Origin: Pseudodesulfovibrio indicus
GTDB taxonomy: Bacteria > Desulfobacterota > Desulfovibrionia > Desulfovibrionales > Desulfovibrionaceae
Length of the DNA stretch: 64,000 nt
NCBI RefSeq assembly: GCF_001563225.1
Contig: NZ_CP014206.1
Coordinates: forward strand, 3,449,486 to 3,513,485
Direction: 5' to 3'
Part shown: in pieces, positions 7,877 to 15,876 of the stretch
How the letters are laid out: each line of letters opens with the position of its first letter
Position numbering within the stretch: the first letter of the stretch is position 1
Translations under genes and position numbers: made by a program
Notes under the pieces: model-generated
The model's input: the letters and a program-made list of their open reading frames with translations, nothing else
Database searches by the model: none
Told to the model about the DNA's origin: nothing

Positions 7877-9266
7877 CAGGGTTGGGCGCGACCACGAGAA
7901 TCTCGAATACTCCGTGAAACTCGATGTATACCGCCTAGAGCAAAACTCGGGCGTTGGTGGTGCCATTGAAGACGTGTGGAGCCTTGTCGAAGGAGACGTG
8001 GGCAAACGAGACAGACAGACACACCGAAGGCATCTCGCAGTCCTACTGGCAAACCTCTTCGTAGCCTGGAAAACCAAGGGCAACCCCTTTGTGGCAGTCA
8101 TCCTCGGGGAGAAGTACTACGCAAAAGGGACTCGCCTCCACTCCCTACACCTTAGACGCGCACCGATGGCTTGGGGAATCGAGCAACTTCGAATGTCTGG
8201 ATTGGTCGAACATCACCCTGGCGTCCAGTTCCAAAACATCTCCCGCTGCACCCGTATAAGGGCCACCACTGAGCTTATCGACATCTTCATCACAAACAGA
8301 TTGCGCCTCATCGATTTCTCCATCGAACGTGGAGATGTAGTCGAACTGCGGGCCAAGAAGGAGTCCTCGGACAAGGGCCAAGTCATCGACATCTCCCGAG
8401 GCTGTCTCGCAAAGCAGGCGAAGGTTTTCCGGGAACCGCTCCACAAGCTCAATGAGTTTATCGTCAAACACCATTTGCGGCTGTTCATCGACGAAGAGTC
8501 ATTTATCGAGCATTTCATTAACTGCCCAGAGCACAAGAAAAAGCCTTGTTCGCCTCCAAACCCCTTGGCCGTAAAACTCCATCGAGTCTTCAACGTCACG
8601 TTCGAGTGCGGGGGAAGATTTTATGGGACCTGGGTCCAGAACATCCCCAAGGCATTGAGGCGGCACATTCGGATAAACGGCGTCCCCGTCCAAGAGATTG
8701 ACTACGAGAGCCTCCACCCCAGTTTGCTATACGCAGCGACCGGAACTAGATTGGACTTCGACCCGTATGTTCTCCCCGGGTATGGACGTGCATATCGCCC
8801 CCTCTTCAAGTTGCTCCTGCTCGTAGCAATCAACGCAGAGAATGACGAGAAGGCCATTCAGGCAACGCGAAAATCGATAAGGGATTCAGTCAAACTGCTT
8901 TCGTCATTCCGAGACTGCCTGACCGACAAGTGGTTATATGAAGCCCTGCACGCACTCAAAAATTACCATCTCCCGATAGCCGAGCATATCGCCTCGGGGG
9001 CCGGCTCCCGCCTTCAGCGTATCGACTCTGACATGGCGGAGACGATCATGCTGGATCTCATGGAACAGGACATCCTCGCCATCCCGATACACGACTCTTT
9101 CATCGTCCAGAATATCCATGAGTGTGAACTCTCGACAGCCATGCGGGAGTCCTCAATCCGACATGCGGGTATCCCAATCCGCACAGAATTGAAGTACCCC
9201 GAAAACAAGCCTTTTCACTCTCCCAACATGCAGTCTTCATTGGATATAAGCACTAACTATCTCTAG
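7848..9266 (+). CDS. Putative family-A-like polymerase (replication protein of the island)
   Basis: The frame codes for about 472 residues from GTG 7848 (GTG 7914 is an alternative; the start is uncertain). The C-terminal half shows polymerase-like motifs in the right order. EIDYESLHPSLLYA, with the aspartate near residue 285, resembles motif A. A basic and hydrophobic block YRPLFKLLLLVAINAEN (K near 321) could be motif B. LAIPIHDSFIV (H-D near 415-416) resembles motif C of family A DNA polymerases and single-subunit RNA polymerases. The N-terminal half is not recognised. Similar proteins occur on mobile elements, as far as I recall, without an assigned role. I infer a replicative or primase-like role for the island. 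An alternative is an inactive palm-fold protein. Confidence 0.55.
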   Translation: MQIGAITTTDRVGRDHENLEYSVKLDVYRLEQNSGVGGAIEDVWSLVEGDVGKRDRQTHRRHLAVLLANLFVAWKTKGNPFVAVILGEKYYAKGTRLHSLHLRRAPMAWGIEQLRMSGLVEHHPGVQFQNISRCTRIRATTELIDIFITNRLRLIDFSIERGDVVELRAKKESSDKGQVIDISRGCLAKQAKVFREPLHKLNEFIVKHHLRLFIDEESFIEHFINCPEHKKKPCSPPNPLAVKLHRVFNVTFECGGRFYGTWVQNIPKALRRHIRINGVPVQEIDYESLHPSLLYAATGTRLDFDPYVLPGYGRAYRPLFKLLLLVAINAENDEKAIQATRKSIRDSVKLLSSFRDCLTDKWLYEALHALKNYHLPIAEHIASGAGSRLQRIDSDMAETIMLDLMEQDILAIPIHDSFIVQNIHECELSTAMRESSIRHAGIPIRTELKYPENKPFHSPNMQSSLDISTNYL

Positions 9267-9353
9267 TAATGGAGGGGGCGGGTGCTGGTGGTGTGGTCTT
9301 AGGGTTCCGTATTGGGTCTGAGTTTGAGACTGGAGGTTGTATTGTCTAGGCAG

Positions 9354-9524
9354 GTGTTCACCTTGTTGGAAATTTCCAAGTTAACAAATGAAACACCCGG
9401 CACCGCTGCCGCCGACATTCTTGGCGGGCGGCTCTGGGCGTGCCCGTTGAGCAAGACACACTTTCATGCCGCCGAGGCCGAACTCCGCAGATACATCGGT
9501 CAAGTGATTCGGAGGCAGTCATGA
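9354..9524 (+). CDS. Small hypothetical protein, coupled to the next gene
   Basis: GTG 9354 opens a 56-residue frame (starting FTLLEISKLTNE) whose TGA overlaps the ATG of the next gene as ATGA at 9521-9524. This tight coupling is the main support. No domain is recognised and the start is uncertain. Confidence 0.45.
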   Translation: MFTLLEISKLTNETPGTAAADILGGRLWACPLSKTHFHAAEAELRRYIGQVIRRQS

Positions 9525-10156
9525 ATAAAACCGGAAGGCCAGAGATCTTGCGGGACTCCCACGTCCGCGACATCCAAGACCGTCTCAATCGCGGCCAACT
9601 TCATGGTTACATCGCTACCTGTTACGGGTGTAATCCCAAGACCGTGAGCCGGTTCATTCGTCGGCACCATCTTCGCCGGGACAATACTCACCTGAATGAG
9701 ACACGAGACAACTTGAAGATGTTGACTGCGTACTCCCACAGGTACGCTAAACGACACTTCAAGATTCTTCGCGCTCAGAGGTTTTATGGGGTCGAGTACG
9801 AGGAACTCCTCTCGCGGTTTAATGCGCTAATCCCGGATGTACTCCGCATGTTCGTCCCCGGTTTTCTCAAGGGCGGGCAGGACAAGCCCGCGTGCCTCAG
9901 GACCTATTTCTATTCAGCGTGCCAGAACGCGGCCCAAGACTACCGCCAGGAGCTCGTGGACGAACTCGACGATCAAGGCTTTGTCTCTGAGCATGAAATC
10001 GTGCCCCCCTCGAAGAAACCAGCTACATATTCGTCCCAGTGCCATGACTGTGGGGTTGAGTGGAGTTGGTCCTGGTTCCCTCTAACTGTGCGGCGTGGCG
10101 AGTGTCCTTATTGCCACGGCACTAATGGAAGGCGACTGATGAAACCACGAACCTAG
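9521..10156 (+). CDS. HTH and zinc-ribbon protein of unknown function
   Basis: The 211-residue protein has a resolvase-like helix-turn-helix near its start (LHGYIATCYGCNPKTVSRFI) and a C-terminal zinc ribbon made of two CxxC pairs (CHDCG and CPYCHG). Between them is a helical region rich in aromatic and basic residues that somewhat resembles sigma-factor or DNA-binding helices. ATG 9521 has a strong ribosome site GGAGG. It overlaps the small frame upstream by four bases. A DNA-binding role on the island is likely; nothing more specific can be said. Confidence 0.65.
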   Translation: MNKTGRPEILRDSHVRDIQDRLNRGQLHGYIATCYGCNPKTVSRFIRRHHLRRDNTHLNETRDNLKMLTAYSHRYAKRHFKILRAQRFYGVEYEELLSRFNALIPDVLRMFVPGFLKGGQDKPACLRTYFYSACQNAAQDYRQELVDELDDQGFVSEHEIVPPSKKPATYSSQCHDCGVEWSWSWFPLTVRRGECPYCHGTNGRRLMKPRT

Positions 10157-10213
10157 CGCAACTTGAACGGTATAAAAAAGACACCACGGCTGCATTGGTT
10201 ACTGTTTGGTTCA

Positions 10214-10252
10214 TGCTTACTGAGTGAGCAGGGGGTGCTTACTGAGTGAGCA
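10214..10252. repeat. Tandem 17-bp near-palindromes upstream of the nuclease gene
   Basis: TGCTTACTGAGTGAGCA occurs twice (10214-10230 and 10236-10252) separated by GGGGG. Each unit is itself a near-perfect palindrome with one mismatch per arm. The pair lies about 140 bp before the nuclease start. Two dyads half a helical turn off a multiple of 10.5 (22-bp spacing) fit a dimeric repressor or activator. The second copy can also form a hairpin GGGTGCT/AGCACCC, so it may double as a terminator of the upstream operon. Confidence 0.5.
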
Positions 10253-10392
10253 CCCATGCCCTTCCGCCAAGGACACCCTGAAATAAAGTGCGGGTTAAGC
10301 CAGAGCCTAGGGACCCCAGACGCTTTCCTCTTCAGTGAATCTCTTCCAATCGTCGGCTTGCGTAAAATGCGCCCCATGGAATATTGGAAGTC

Positions 10393-11211
10393 ATGCCTCG
10401 ACTAATTTCCATTTTCATGTGCCTGGCTCTGGCTGTTGCCCCAGCAATCGCGTGGGAAGGCACGGGAGTCATCGTTGACACCCAGGGCGTTGCCTTGGTC
10501 CAATTCCATACCATTTACGGGCTACCCATCGGCACTCCCGAGACAAACACTCTTATAGCCCGCCCCATTTACTGCCTGTCCAACAATCGAGAAACCAAGT
10601 TTGCTGATTGGGTGGCTTACAGGGTGGACGCTCAAACCGTGTCGGGGAATTCGGTCACGAAAAGGAATTGGAAGGCCGATCCAGACCTGGCCGAAGACGA
10701 AACACTTGAGCCGGATGATTACCGGGGGGCAAGCGACAAGCTCAATACGGATCGTGGCCACCAAGCGCCGCTGGCTTCATTTAAGGGGACCGACTATTGG
10801 TATATGACCAATTATCTCTCCAATATCACCCCACAGAAGAAGGACCTGAACCAAGGGGCATGGAAGGCTGTTGAGGACCAGGTGCGAGAGTTGGCGCTGA
10901 AACAACCTGTGTACGTCGTGACCGGCCCTCTCTACGAACGTGAGATGGAAGCCCTTCCGGGAGCAGACGAGCCGCATAGGGTGCCCTCTGGATACTGGAA
11001 AATTGTTGCTGTTCAAAACCATGGGGAGTTCCCCCTCCTCGTGACCGCCTACATCTTCGACCAAGCGACGGGGCGGAAATCCACAATCACAGAACATGTC
11101 GTAACGGTGGATGAGGTTGAACGGCGTGCTGGCTTAGATTTCTTTTGGACGCTGCCGGATGACATAGAGTCCGTAGTTGAAAGCTCTATTTCGCCTAATG
11201 TCTGGCAGTAA
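10393..11211 (+). CDS. Secreted DNA/RNA non-specific endonuclease (NUC family)
   Basis: The 272-residue protein begins with a signal peptide (PRLISIFMCLALAVAPAIA, cleavage after AIA) and continues as a beta-beta-alpha-metal nuclease. The DRGH catalytic motif is present (DRGHQAPLASF), as is the metal-binding asparagine block (NYLSNITPQKKDLNQGAW). The family degrades DNA and RNA outside the cytoplasm. On a mobile element it could clear competitor DNA, digest incoming DNA in the periplasm or provide nutrients. ATG 10393 follows GGAAG. The tandem palindromes upstream suggest dedicated control. Confidence 0.85.
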   Translation: MPRLISIFMCLALAVAPAIAWEGTGVIVDTQGVALVQFHTIYGLPIGTPETNTLIARPIYCLSNNRETKFADWVAYRVDAQTVSGNSVTKRNWKADPDLAEDETLEPDDYRGASDKLNTDRGHQAPLASFKGTDYWYMTNYLSNITPQKKDLNQGAWKAVEDQVRELALKQPVYVVTGPLYEREMEALPGADEPHRVPSGYWKIVAVQNHGEFPLLVTAYIFDQATGRKSTITEHVVTVDEVERRAGLDFFWTLPDDIESVVESSISPNVWQ

Positions 11212-11224
11212 TAGGAGGTTAAAC

Positions 11225-11446
11225 GTGGCTCTTTTCAGAAACAAGAAGAACGGCAATTTATATTTCGCCCTGGACACCGTGACAAACGCGACCAACGCCC
11301 AGGACGATCAAGAAATGGTTCTGTATCGCCCGGTCAAAAGCGAAAGATTGTTCTGCCGGGAAAGGGATGAATTCTATCAGAAATTTGAAAGCGTTGATGC
11401 TGACGAGATTGTTTGCTTGCTCGGCCCGATGAAGAGTAATTCATAG
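11225..11446 (+). CDS. Small DUF1653-like protein
   Basis: GTG 11225 follows a strong AGGAGG and lies 13 bp after the nuclease stop, so the two are probably co-transcribed. The 73-residue protein (RNKKNGNLYFALD, then VLYRPV) resembles the DUF1653 fold, a short beta-rich domain of unknown role. Its 3' end overlaps the KilA-N remnant on the other strand. Confidence 0.6.
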   Translation: MALFRNKKNGNLYFALDTVTNATNAQDDQEMVLYRPVKSERLFCRERDEFYQKFESVDADEIVCLLGPMKSNS

Positions 11447-11679
11447 AAGCTCACGCCCAAGGCGATCTGCCAGTGTGCCCAAGTGCCGCCGTGCTGACCG
11501 CGACGCTGTTCCAAAACATGCATTTTTGCACATTTGATGGACAGGCCCGCCATCAACTCTTTTGCGTTGTCCGTCCTCAGCCACTGCGCGGGAGCCTTCT
11601 TGGCGTTACTTCCGGTCGCCTTCCACATATCCGTGAGACAAATCATCTCATCGTCGTGGAGCCGAATGTCGTGGCCCAT
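11377..11679 (-). pseudogene. KilA-N domain protein, truncated
   Basis: The 100-residue frame starts as a KilA-N DNA-binding domain (ICLTDMWKATG, then GGTWAHWQIAL). It loses the family pattern right after IAL, where the conserved aromatic block that normally follows is missing in all three minus-strand frames. The tail overlaps the DUF1653-like gene by 70 bp in antisense. I read it as a fragment cut by a rearrangement near 11450. It sits 5 bp after the HNH gene and was probably its operon partner. Confidence 0.6.
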
Positions 11680-11684
11680 GATGA

Positions 11685-12425
11685 CTATGATTCCCCGGCC
11701 TCTTCAAGCAACTCCCTTTTTCTCGCTGACGCCTTCGCTTTGAGTTTGGCTGTCAGCCGTATTGTTCTTCTCAATTCTGGGGGCGCGCTGTCGTGCTTAA
11801 GCAGGCTCATAAATAAACTCTCTGTACGCGTGAATAGATCTATATTTTCGAGGGTGCAGTTTAATTTGTCACCATCAAGGAAACGTAGGCAATACCCCTC
11901 AGGCACCGGGCCATTAGCATCCTCCCAAATGGCTCTATGCTTGTGACGCTGCATCGTCTGCCCACCTCTGTATGGATTGGGTTGAGAAACCTTCAAAACT
12001 ACGAATCCCGTGGTGGGACAAATACGCTCTGCCCCGATCTCTTTTGTCCAATTTAACCGCATTCCGGGCTCTCTTTCGCCGTAAAGACCATGCGATTTAA
12101 CGGCCCCTTGAATCGCGAGTTCGGAACGATTCTCCCCAAATTGATCGTTAAAAGCAGCTGTGAGCGTGTGAAAGTCCATCGACCGATACCCTTCACGGAG
12201 AAACTCTTTTTGCTCTTTTGTGTACCGACTACACCTCAAATACTTAGAGGGATCGACTCTTCCCTTTCCTGTGAACCTATAATAATTGAGTAAGCTGTGA
12301 ATACTCATCTCGCTTTTACGTAGCTTGTATTTAATATTAAATGCCTTCGTAAGCTGAGGTACGGTCATTGTTTTGAAGTTGTCCCGCAAAAACGCAAGCT
12401 GCTCATCCGAATAATCCCTTGCCAC
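11685..12425 (-). CDS. HNH endonuclease, phage type
   Basis: The 246-residue protein has two HTH-like segments of the kind found in homing endonucleases (YSDEQLAFLRDNFKTM and YTKEQKEFLREGYRSM). An HNH_3 nuclease core follows: RHKHRAIWEDANGPVPEG, then the LDGDKLNCTLENI block. Free-standing HNH proteins of this kind are frequent in phages, where they nick DNA for spread or act near packaging genes. It starts at GTG 12425 with GAGGGGG upstream, 2 bp after the stop of the preceding small gene. Confidence 0.85.
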   Translation of the reverse strand: MARDYSDEQLAFLRDNFKTMTVPQLTKAFNIKYKLRKSEMSIHSLLNYYRFTGKGRVDPSKYLRCSRYTKEQKEFLREGYRSMDFHTLTAAFNDQFGENRSELAIQGAVKSHGLYGEREPGMRLNWTKEIGAERICPTTGFVVLKVSQPNPYRGGQTMQRHKHRAIWEDANGPVPEGYCLRFLDGDKLNCTLENIDLFTRTESLFMSLLKHDSAPPELRRTIRLTAKLKAKASARKRELLEEAGES

Positions 12426-12427
12426 GA

Positions 12428-12664
12428 CTATTCCCCCTCCAACATTCTCGGCAACTTCGCATTCCCCAACATATCCCGTTCAACCGCGATGTTGGCCTGA
12501 AGCACAAGGCTAGCATTTCGGATTATCTGCTCGGCAACCCTAGTCACGGCCCAAGATCGATGTATCTCCTCGGCTAAGGCCTCTCCTTTCAGGTCTTCAT
12601 CACTTAGGCGCTCGAGTTGGGCAAACAGATGGTTGTTGAGGTCGGACAGTTTGTTTAGTGCCAT
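12428..12664 (-). CDS. Small phage-type protein upstream of HNH gene
   Basis: The 78-residue, all-helical acidic protein has no named domain, but similar short proteins precede HNH genes in phages. AGGAG lies at a good distance before the ATG at 12664. It forms an operon with the HNH and KilA-N genes. The role is unknown. Confidence 0.65.
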   Translation of the reverse strand: MALNKLSDLNNHLFAQLERLSDEDLKGEALAEEIHRSWAVTRVAEQIIRNASLVLQANIAVERDMLGNAKLPRMLEGE

Positions 12665-12754
12665 AACATAGTCTCCTATGGTGATTTAGAATCCGAAACA
12701 TAGGAAAACAACATAATTGTGGCAATAGGCTATATTCGCTTAGCGGGCTGCAAC

Positions 12755-12779
12755 AAAAAGCGGGAGCCGAAGCCCCCGC
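12755..12779 (-). terminator. Intrinsic terminator of the 13486-12807 operon
   Basis: On the minus strand, GCGGGGGC and GCTCCCGC pair around a TTCG tetraloop (12760-12779) and run straight into TTTTT. It separates the two small-protein operons. The rest of the gap 12665-12806 is AT-rich promoter sequence for the 12664 gene. Confidence 0.85.
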
Positions 12780-12806
12780 CTTTGATTGTTGCCGAGTTAT
12801 GTGTGG

Positions 12807-13058
12807 TTACTGCTCCGTGGGCGCTTCCGCCTTGCCCTGGTTGTTTATGCCCATGGCAAGCGCGGCATGGTCTATGAAGTCGGCACCGACTACCACCCTC
12901 CTTTCGGCGGCTTCAATGGCCGTGGTAAGGTTATCAACGAACGCACAAAGGGGGATCTGCTGGTCTGAGGGCATCCACTCCAGCAAGCCCAAGAGGATGC
13001 GGAACGGGTCCAGGGATTCTTCCATCAACTGCCGGGCAACGCTTCTTTCCTCGGTCAT
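12807..13058 (-). CDS. Small hypothetical protein
   Basis: The 83-residue helical protein starts at ATG 13058, which overlaps the stop of the gene before it as ATGA. A strong GGAGGGGG site lies upstream. No domain is recognised. A terminator follows the stop. Confidence 0.65.
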   Translation of the reverse strand: MTEERSVARQLMEESLDPFRILLGLLEWMPSDQQIPLCAFVDNLTTAIEAAERRVVVGADFIDHAALAMGINNQGKAEAPTEQ

Positions 13059-13486
13059 TGTGCGCCCCCTCCGGTCTGCTCGGGGGCAAGCTGTGAGAAG
13101 TGGTGTTGCAACTCAACCATGCTCTTGAGTTGATCTGCATGGTACCCGCCCGCAGTGAGGACGCGCTGGACCATTCCCATGGTGTCGTTGTCCGTGATCT
13201 CCTGAGGCGGGGTGTTCGGGATCGGCGGGGTTGTCGATTTCAGAGTAAGGAGCCGTTCCGCTTCTTCCAGATCCTCGGCTGCCCCTTCCATTTCGTGACC
13301 CAGGGACCGGAGGATTTGTTCCAGCCCGTACTCTTCGGCCAAGGCAAGAAACTCTTCCATCTTGCCGAGGGCGCACCGGATGTCGCCATAGATGACTTGC
13401 GCCCTGCAAACAACTTCCTTGGCTTCCTGGGTCACTTTAACGGGGATTACTTTTTCCGTGCCATTTGCTACAGTCTGTTCAGCCAT
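13055..13486 (-). CDS. Hypothetical coiled-coil protein
   Basis: The 143-residue acidic protein is largely helical with heptad-like stretches (EEFLALAEEYGLEQILRSLG, LEEAERLLTL). The ATG at 13486 has GGAGG upstream; longer in-frame starts lack this site. It is coupled to the next gene and follows the serine recombinase by 80 bp. The function is unknown. Confidence 0.6.
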   Translation of the reverse strand: MAEQTVANGTEKVIPVKVTQEAKEVVCRAQVIYGDIRCALGKMEEFLALAEEYGLEQILRSLGHEMEGAAEDLEEAERLLTLKSTTPPIPNTPPQEITDNDTMGMVQRVLTAGGYHADQLKSMVELQHHFSQLAPEQTGGGAQ

Positions 13487-13566
13487 TTCGTACCTCCTGT
13501 GTACGTTTGTGGTTAGGCCCGTCACAGTGCTCCACCACCTTGACGGGCCGTTTCTATGAGTCACAG

Positions 13567-14139
13567 CTACTCTTGCTGTTCCCTCCGCATATAGTCGTAA
13601 ACGACCTGTCTACTTACCCCGAACTCGCGGGCAAGGGCTGCCTTCGACTCCCCAGCCAAGGCCCGCTCGACAAGAGCCTTGCCTTGAGCATCGTCCAACG
13701 ACCGTTTCCGGCCCTTGTACTTCCCGGCCTTCTTCGCAAGCTCAATCCCCTCACGTTGCCGCTCTAGGATCAACTCTCGCTCAAACTCGGCAAACGCTCC
13801 CATCATGTGAAGCATGAGCTTCGTCATGGGGTTGGTCTTGCCATTCGCCTTGAGATCGAGTCCCTCCTTCTCGAATCGGACGTGAACGCCCTTTTCCACC
13901 AGGCCAGAAACAATGTCTTGAAGGTCTCTCAGGTTTCGAGCCAGCCGATCTATGGAATGGATATGGAGGGTATCCCCGGCTCGCAGGTAGTCGAGGCACT
14001 CACCCAAAGCGGGGCGCTTGGTGTCTTTTGCACTGACCTTGTCCGTAAAAATCTTGTCGAGCTGCACCCCATCAAGCTGCCGCTCCGTATTTTGGTAGAG
14101 CGTGCTGACTCTGATGTATCCTATGTGCTCACCGGCCAT
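13567..14139 (-). CDS. Small serine recombinase (resolvase/invertase family)
   Basis: The 190-residue protein has the resolvase catalytic domain: the nucleophilic serine in IGYIRVSTLYQNTERQL, the IDRLARNLRDLQ block with catalytic arginines, and the long E helix. A C-terminal HTH_7 domain follows (KAALAREFGVSRQVVYDYMR). Such enzymes resolve cointegrates or invert DNA at short sites. ATG 14139 has GGAGG 8 bases upstream. Having both a tyrosine integrase and a serine recombinase in one island suggests dimer resolution or an invertible segment, but I saw no inverted-repeat pair. Confidence 0.9.
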   Translation of the reverse strand: MAGEHIGYIRVSTLYQNTERQLDGVQLDKIFTDKVSAKDTKRPALGECLDYLRAGDTLHIHSIDRLARNLRDLQDIVSGLVEKGVHVRFEKEGLDLKANGKTNPMTKLMLHMMGAFAEFERELILERQREGIELAKKAGKYKGRKRSLDDAQGKALVERALAGESKAALAREFGVSRQVVYDYMRREQQE

Positions 14140-14208
14140 GAAACTATCCTCCGCTAGTCGTTCGCGACGAATAGACTCTATGAGATATGCAGACAATCTG
14201 TCAAGAAA

Positions 14209-14258
14209 ATAAAAAAGACACCCAAAACAGACGCTTTTCGCTGTCATTTCGGGTGTCT
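14209..14258 (-). terminator. Intrinsic terminator of the KAP NTPase gene
   Basis: AGACACCC (14216-14223) pairs with GGGTGTCT (14251-14258), with a further ACAG/CTGT stem inside. On the minus strand the stem is followed by TTTTTTA. Confidence 0.65.
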
Positions 14259-14317
14259 GGATGGGGTGTAGCCTATTTATGCACAACAGGGATTAACGGA
14301 AGGTCCGTCCTGGGTGA

Positions 14318-15763
14318 TCACCCGTGACTCTCCGGGGGGACGATAGGAACAAGCCTTTCAGAAAGGTCGAGCAACCGCACCACATTGTCTATAAGGTGGA
14401 CGCCTCGTTGCTTAAAAAAGTACACTGCTAGGCGAACATCATCCTCGAACGCACTGTGTCTACCGACAGTCGCATTCATATCGTAATCCCCCTGCTCGTA
14501 CTTATGCTTCAATCTGCCCCAGAGGTGCATCGCGCTAGGATTCAATCCAGGAAAGTTAGCTGAAAACTCCAAAGGTAGCTTCTCTGGGATATCTCCGTTT
14601 TCAACAATTTGCTTGAAATAATCAGCACTCAGTTCTCGCATAAAAATAAAGTGGGGCCAAAAGGTACAGTCTCCAAAGCATTGGTATGGCTCAATCCCCC
14701 CCATCAGTATCGAACCGCGTAAGAAAGCTTTTTCAATGGTTCGCAATGAGTAGTATTGAGCAATCATGCTGAATTCATTGATGAATGTCTGTGCCCCATG
14801 ACGCGAATATGAACTACTAAACACTGGATAATCTTGAAAGCCGTAGGAGTGAGCTAGATGTTGTATAAACCGGACTTTATCAGGATCAGGTATACGGTAC
14901 TCGAGATCGATGAATCGTCTGAGATAACCATCGGCATCGATCCCGTCACCGTACGCGGCCTTAACGGAATGACCAAGTTGTTCCCGGTCTAGAGAAAGGA
15001 CAAAGATGATGCCGCTTGTCTCGAAGAGATGCTTCACTGCCTCCAGCAATTCCACCGCATAAGTCGGTTTACAGCGGTCCAGTTCATCCACGAAAAAGAA
15101 CAGAGGACCATGGTCGCCCAGCGCGCTCACAACAGCTTCGAGCTGTTGCCGAAAATCCTGAACCAGCTTCTTTGTACTCGAGTGCCCTTCCAAAACCTCG
15201 CTGGCATACCCCTCTAGGGAGTCTCCCGCGAGCTGCGTCAGTGCGGCGCAGATGTCTTTAGCCGCCTTACCGTCTCCTCCAAAAAGCTCTTTCCCCAACT
15301 TTTCGAAATCCACAGAGATGCCCAGGCCCGTCTTGACGCCAATAGATAAGAGCCGAGGGAAAAGCTTCTTGCCTATTTTCTTAACTCCATCAAGAGCGGT
15401 CCTAAGTGCCCTGGTATCCCGCTTATTTAATGCCTCCAGTTGCTCGCACATCTCGGCAATGAAGGTCAAAAACGGGTTGTCTGCGTAGTCGTTTTGCCAC
15501 GCGTTAAATAGGATGCAAGTTCGGCCTCGATATTCTAGATAGGCCTTCCACATCCGCATAAAGGTCGTCTTACCGGTCCCCCACGGAGAGCTCAGAGTGA
15601 GAACAAAGCTACCCTCAGTGGTCAACATAAGGTCTGTGATAGCGTTGACGTGTGCCCCTCTATCCAGTTGGTCTGAAGCAAACCATGGATTAGTCTCCCC
15701 ATCCCTCTCACGTTTTTTAAGTTCGTCGCTTGAAAAATTTAATTCAATATTTCGTTTGAGCAT
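14318..15763 (-). CDS. KAP family P-loop NTPase
   Basis: The 481-residue protein is a KAP-family ATPase: Walker A SPWGTGKTTFM near residue 60, Walker B FFFVDELDRCKP in the middle, then the SLDREQLGHSVKAAYG block typical of the family. No clear membrane segments are seen, unlike many KAP proteins. KAP NTPases occur in anti-phage systems (for example QatA and PifA) and on plasmids and islands. I infer a defence or phage-interference role because of its place on a satellite-like island, but partners such as QatBCD are absent. ATG 15763 is preferred over two upstream ATGs because GGGG precedes it at 6 bases. It is divergent from the lipoprotein gene. Confidence 0.85.
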   Translation of the reverse strand: MLKRNIELNFSSDELKKRERDGETNPWFASDQLDRGAHVNAITDLMLTTEGSFVLTLSSPWGTGKTTFMRMWKAYLEYRGRTCILFNAWQNDYADNPFLTFIAEMCEQLEALNKRDTRALRTALDGVKKIGKKLFPRLLSIGVKTGLGISVDFEKLGKELFGGDGKAAKDICAALTQLAGDSLEGYASEVLEGHSSTKKLVQDFRQQLEAVVSALGDHGPLFFFVDELDRCKPTYAVELLEAVKHLFETSGIIFVLSLDREQLGHSVKAAYGDGIDADGYLRRFIDLEYRIPDPDKVRFIQHLAHSYGFQDYPVFSSSYSRHGAQTFINEFSMIAQYYSLRTIEKAFLRGSILMGGIEPYQCFGDCTFWPHFIFMRELSADYFKQIVENGDIPEKLPLEFSANFPGLNPSAMHLWGRLKHKYEQGDYDMNATVGRHSAFEDDVRLAVYFFKQRGVHLIDNVVRLLDLSERLVPIVPPESHG

Positions 15764-15876
15764 ATTCATCCCCGTATTTTGCAGCCTCATTTATGGTCAA
15801 ACAAGCTATAGCCATCCTTTTCAAGGCTCAGTTTTTAATATAGTCATTCAACAAAATGAACAATAGAGGAGTGACG

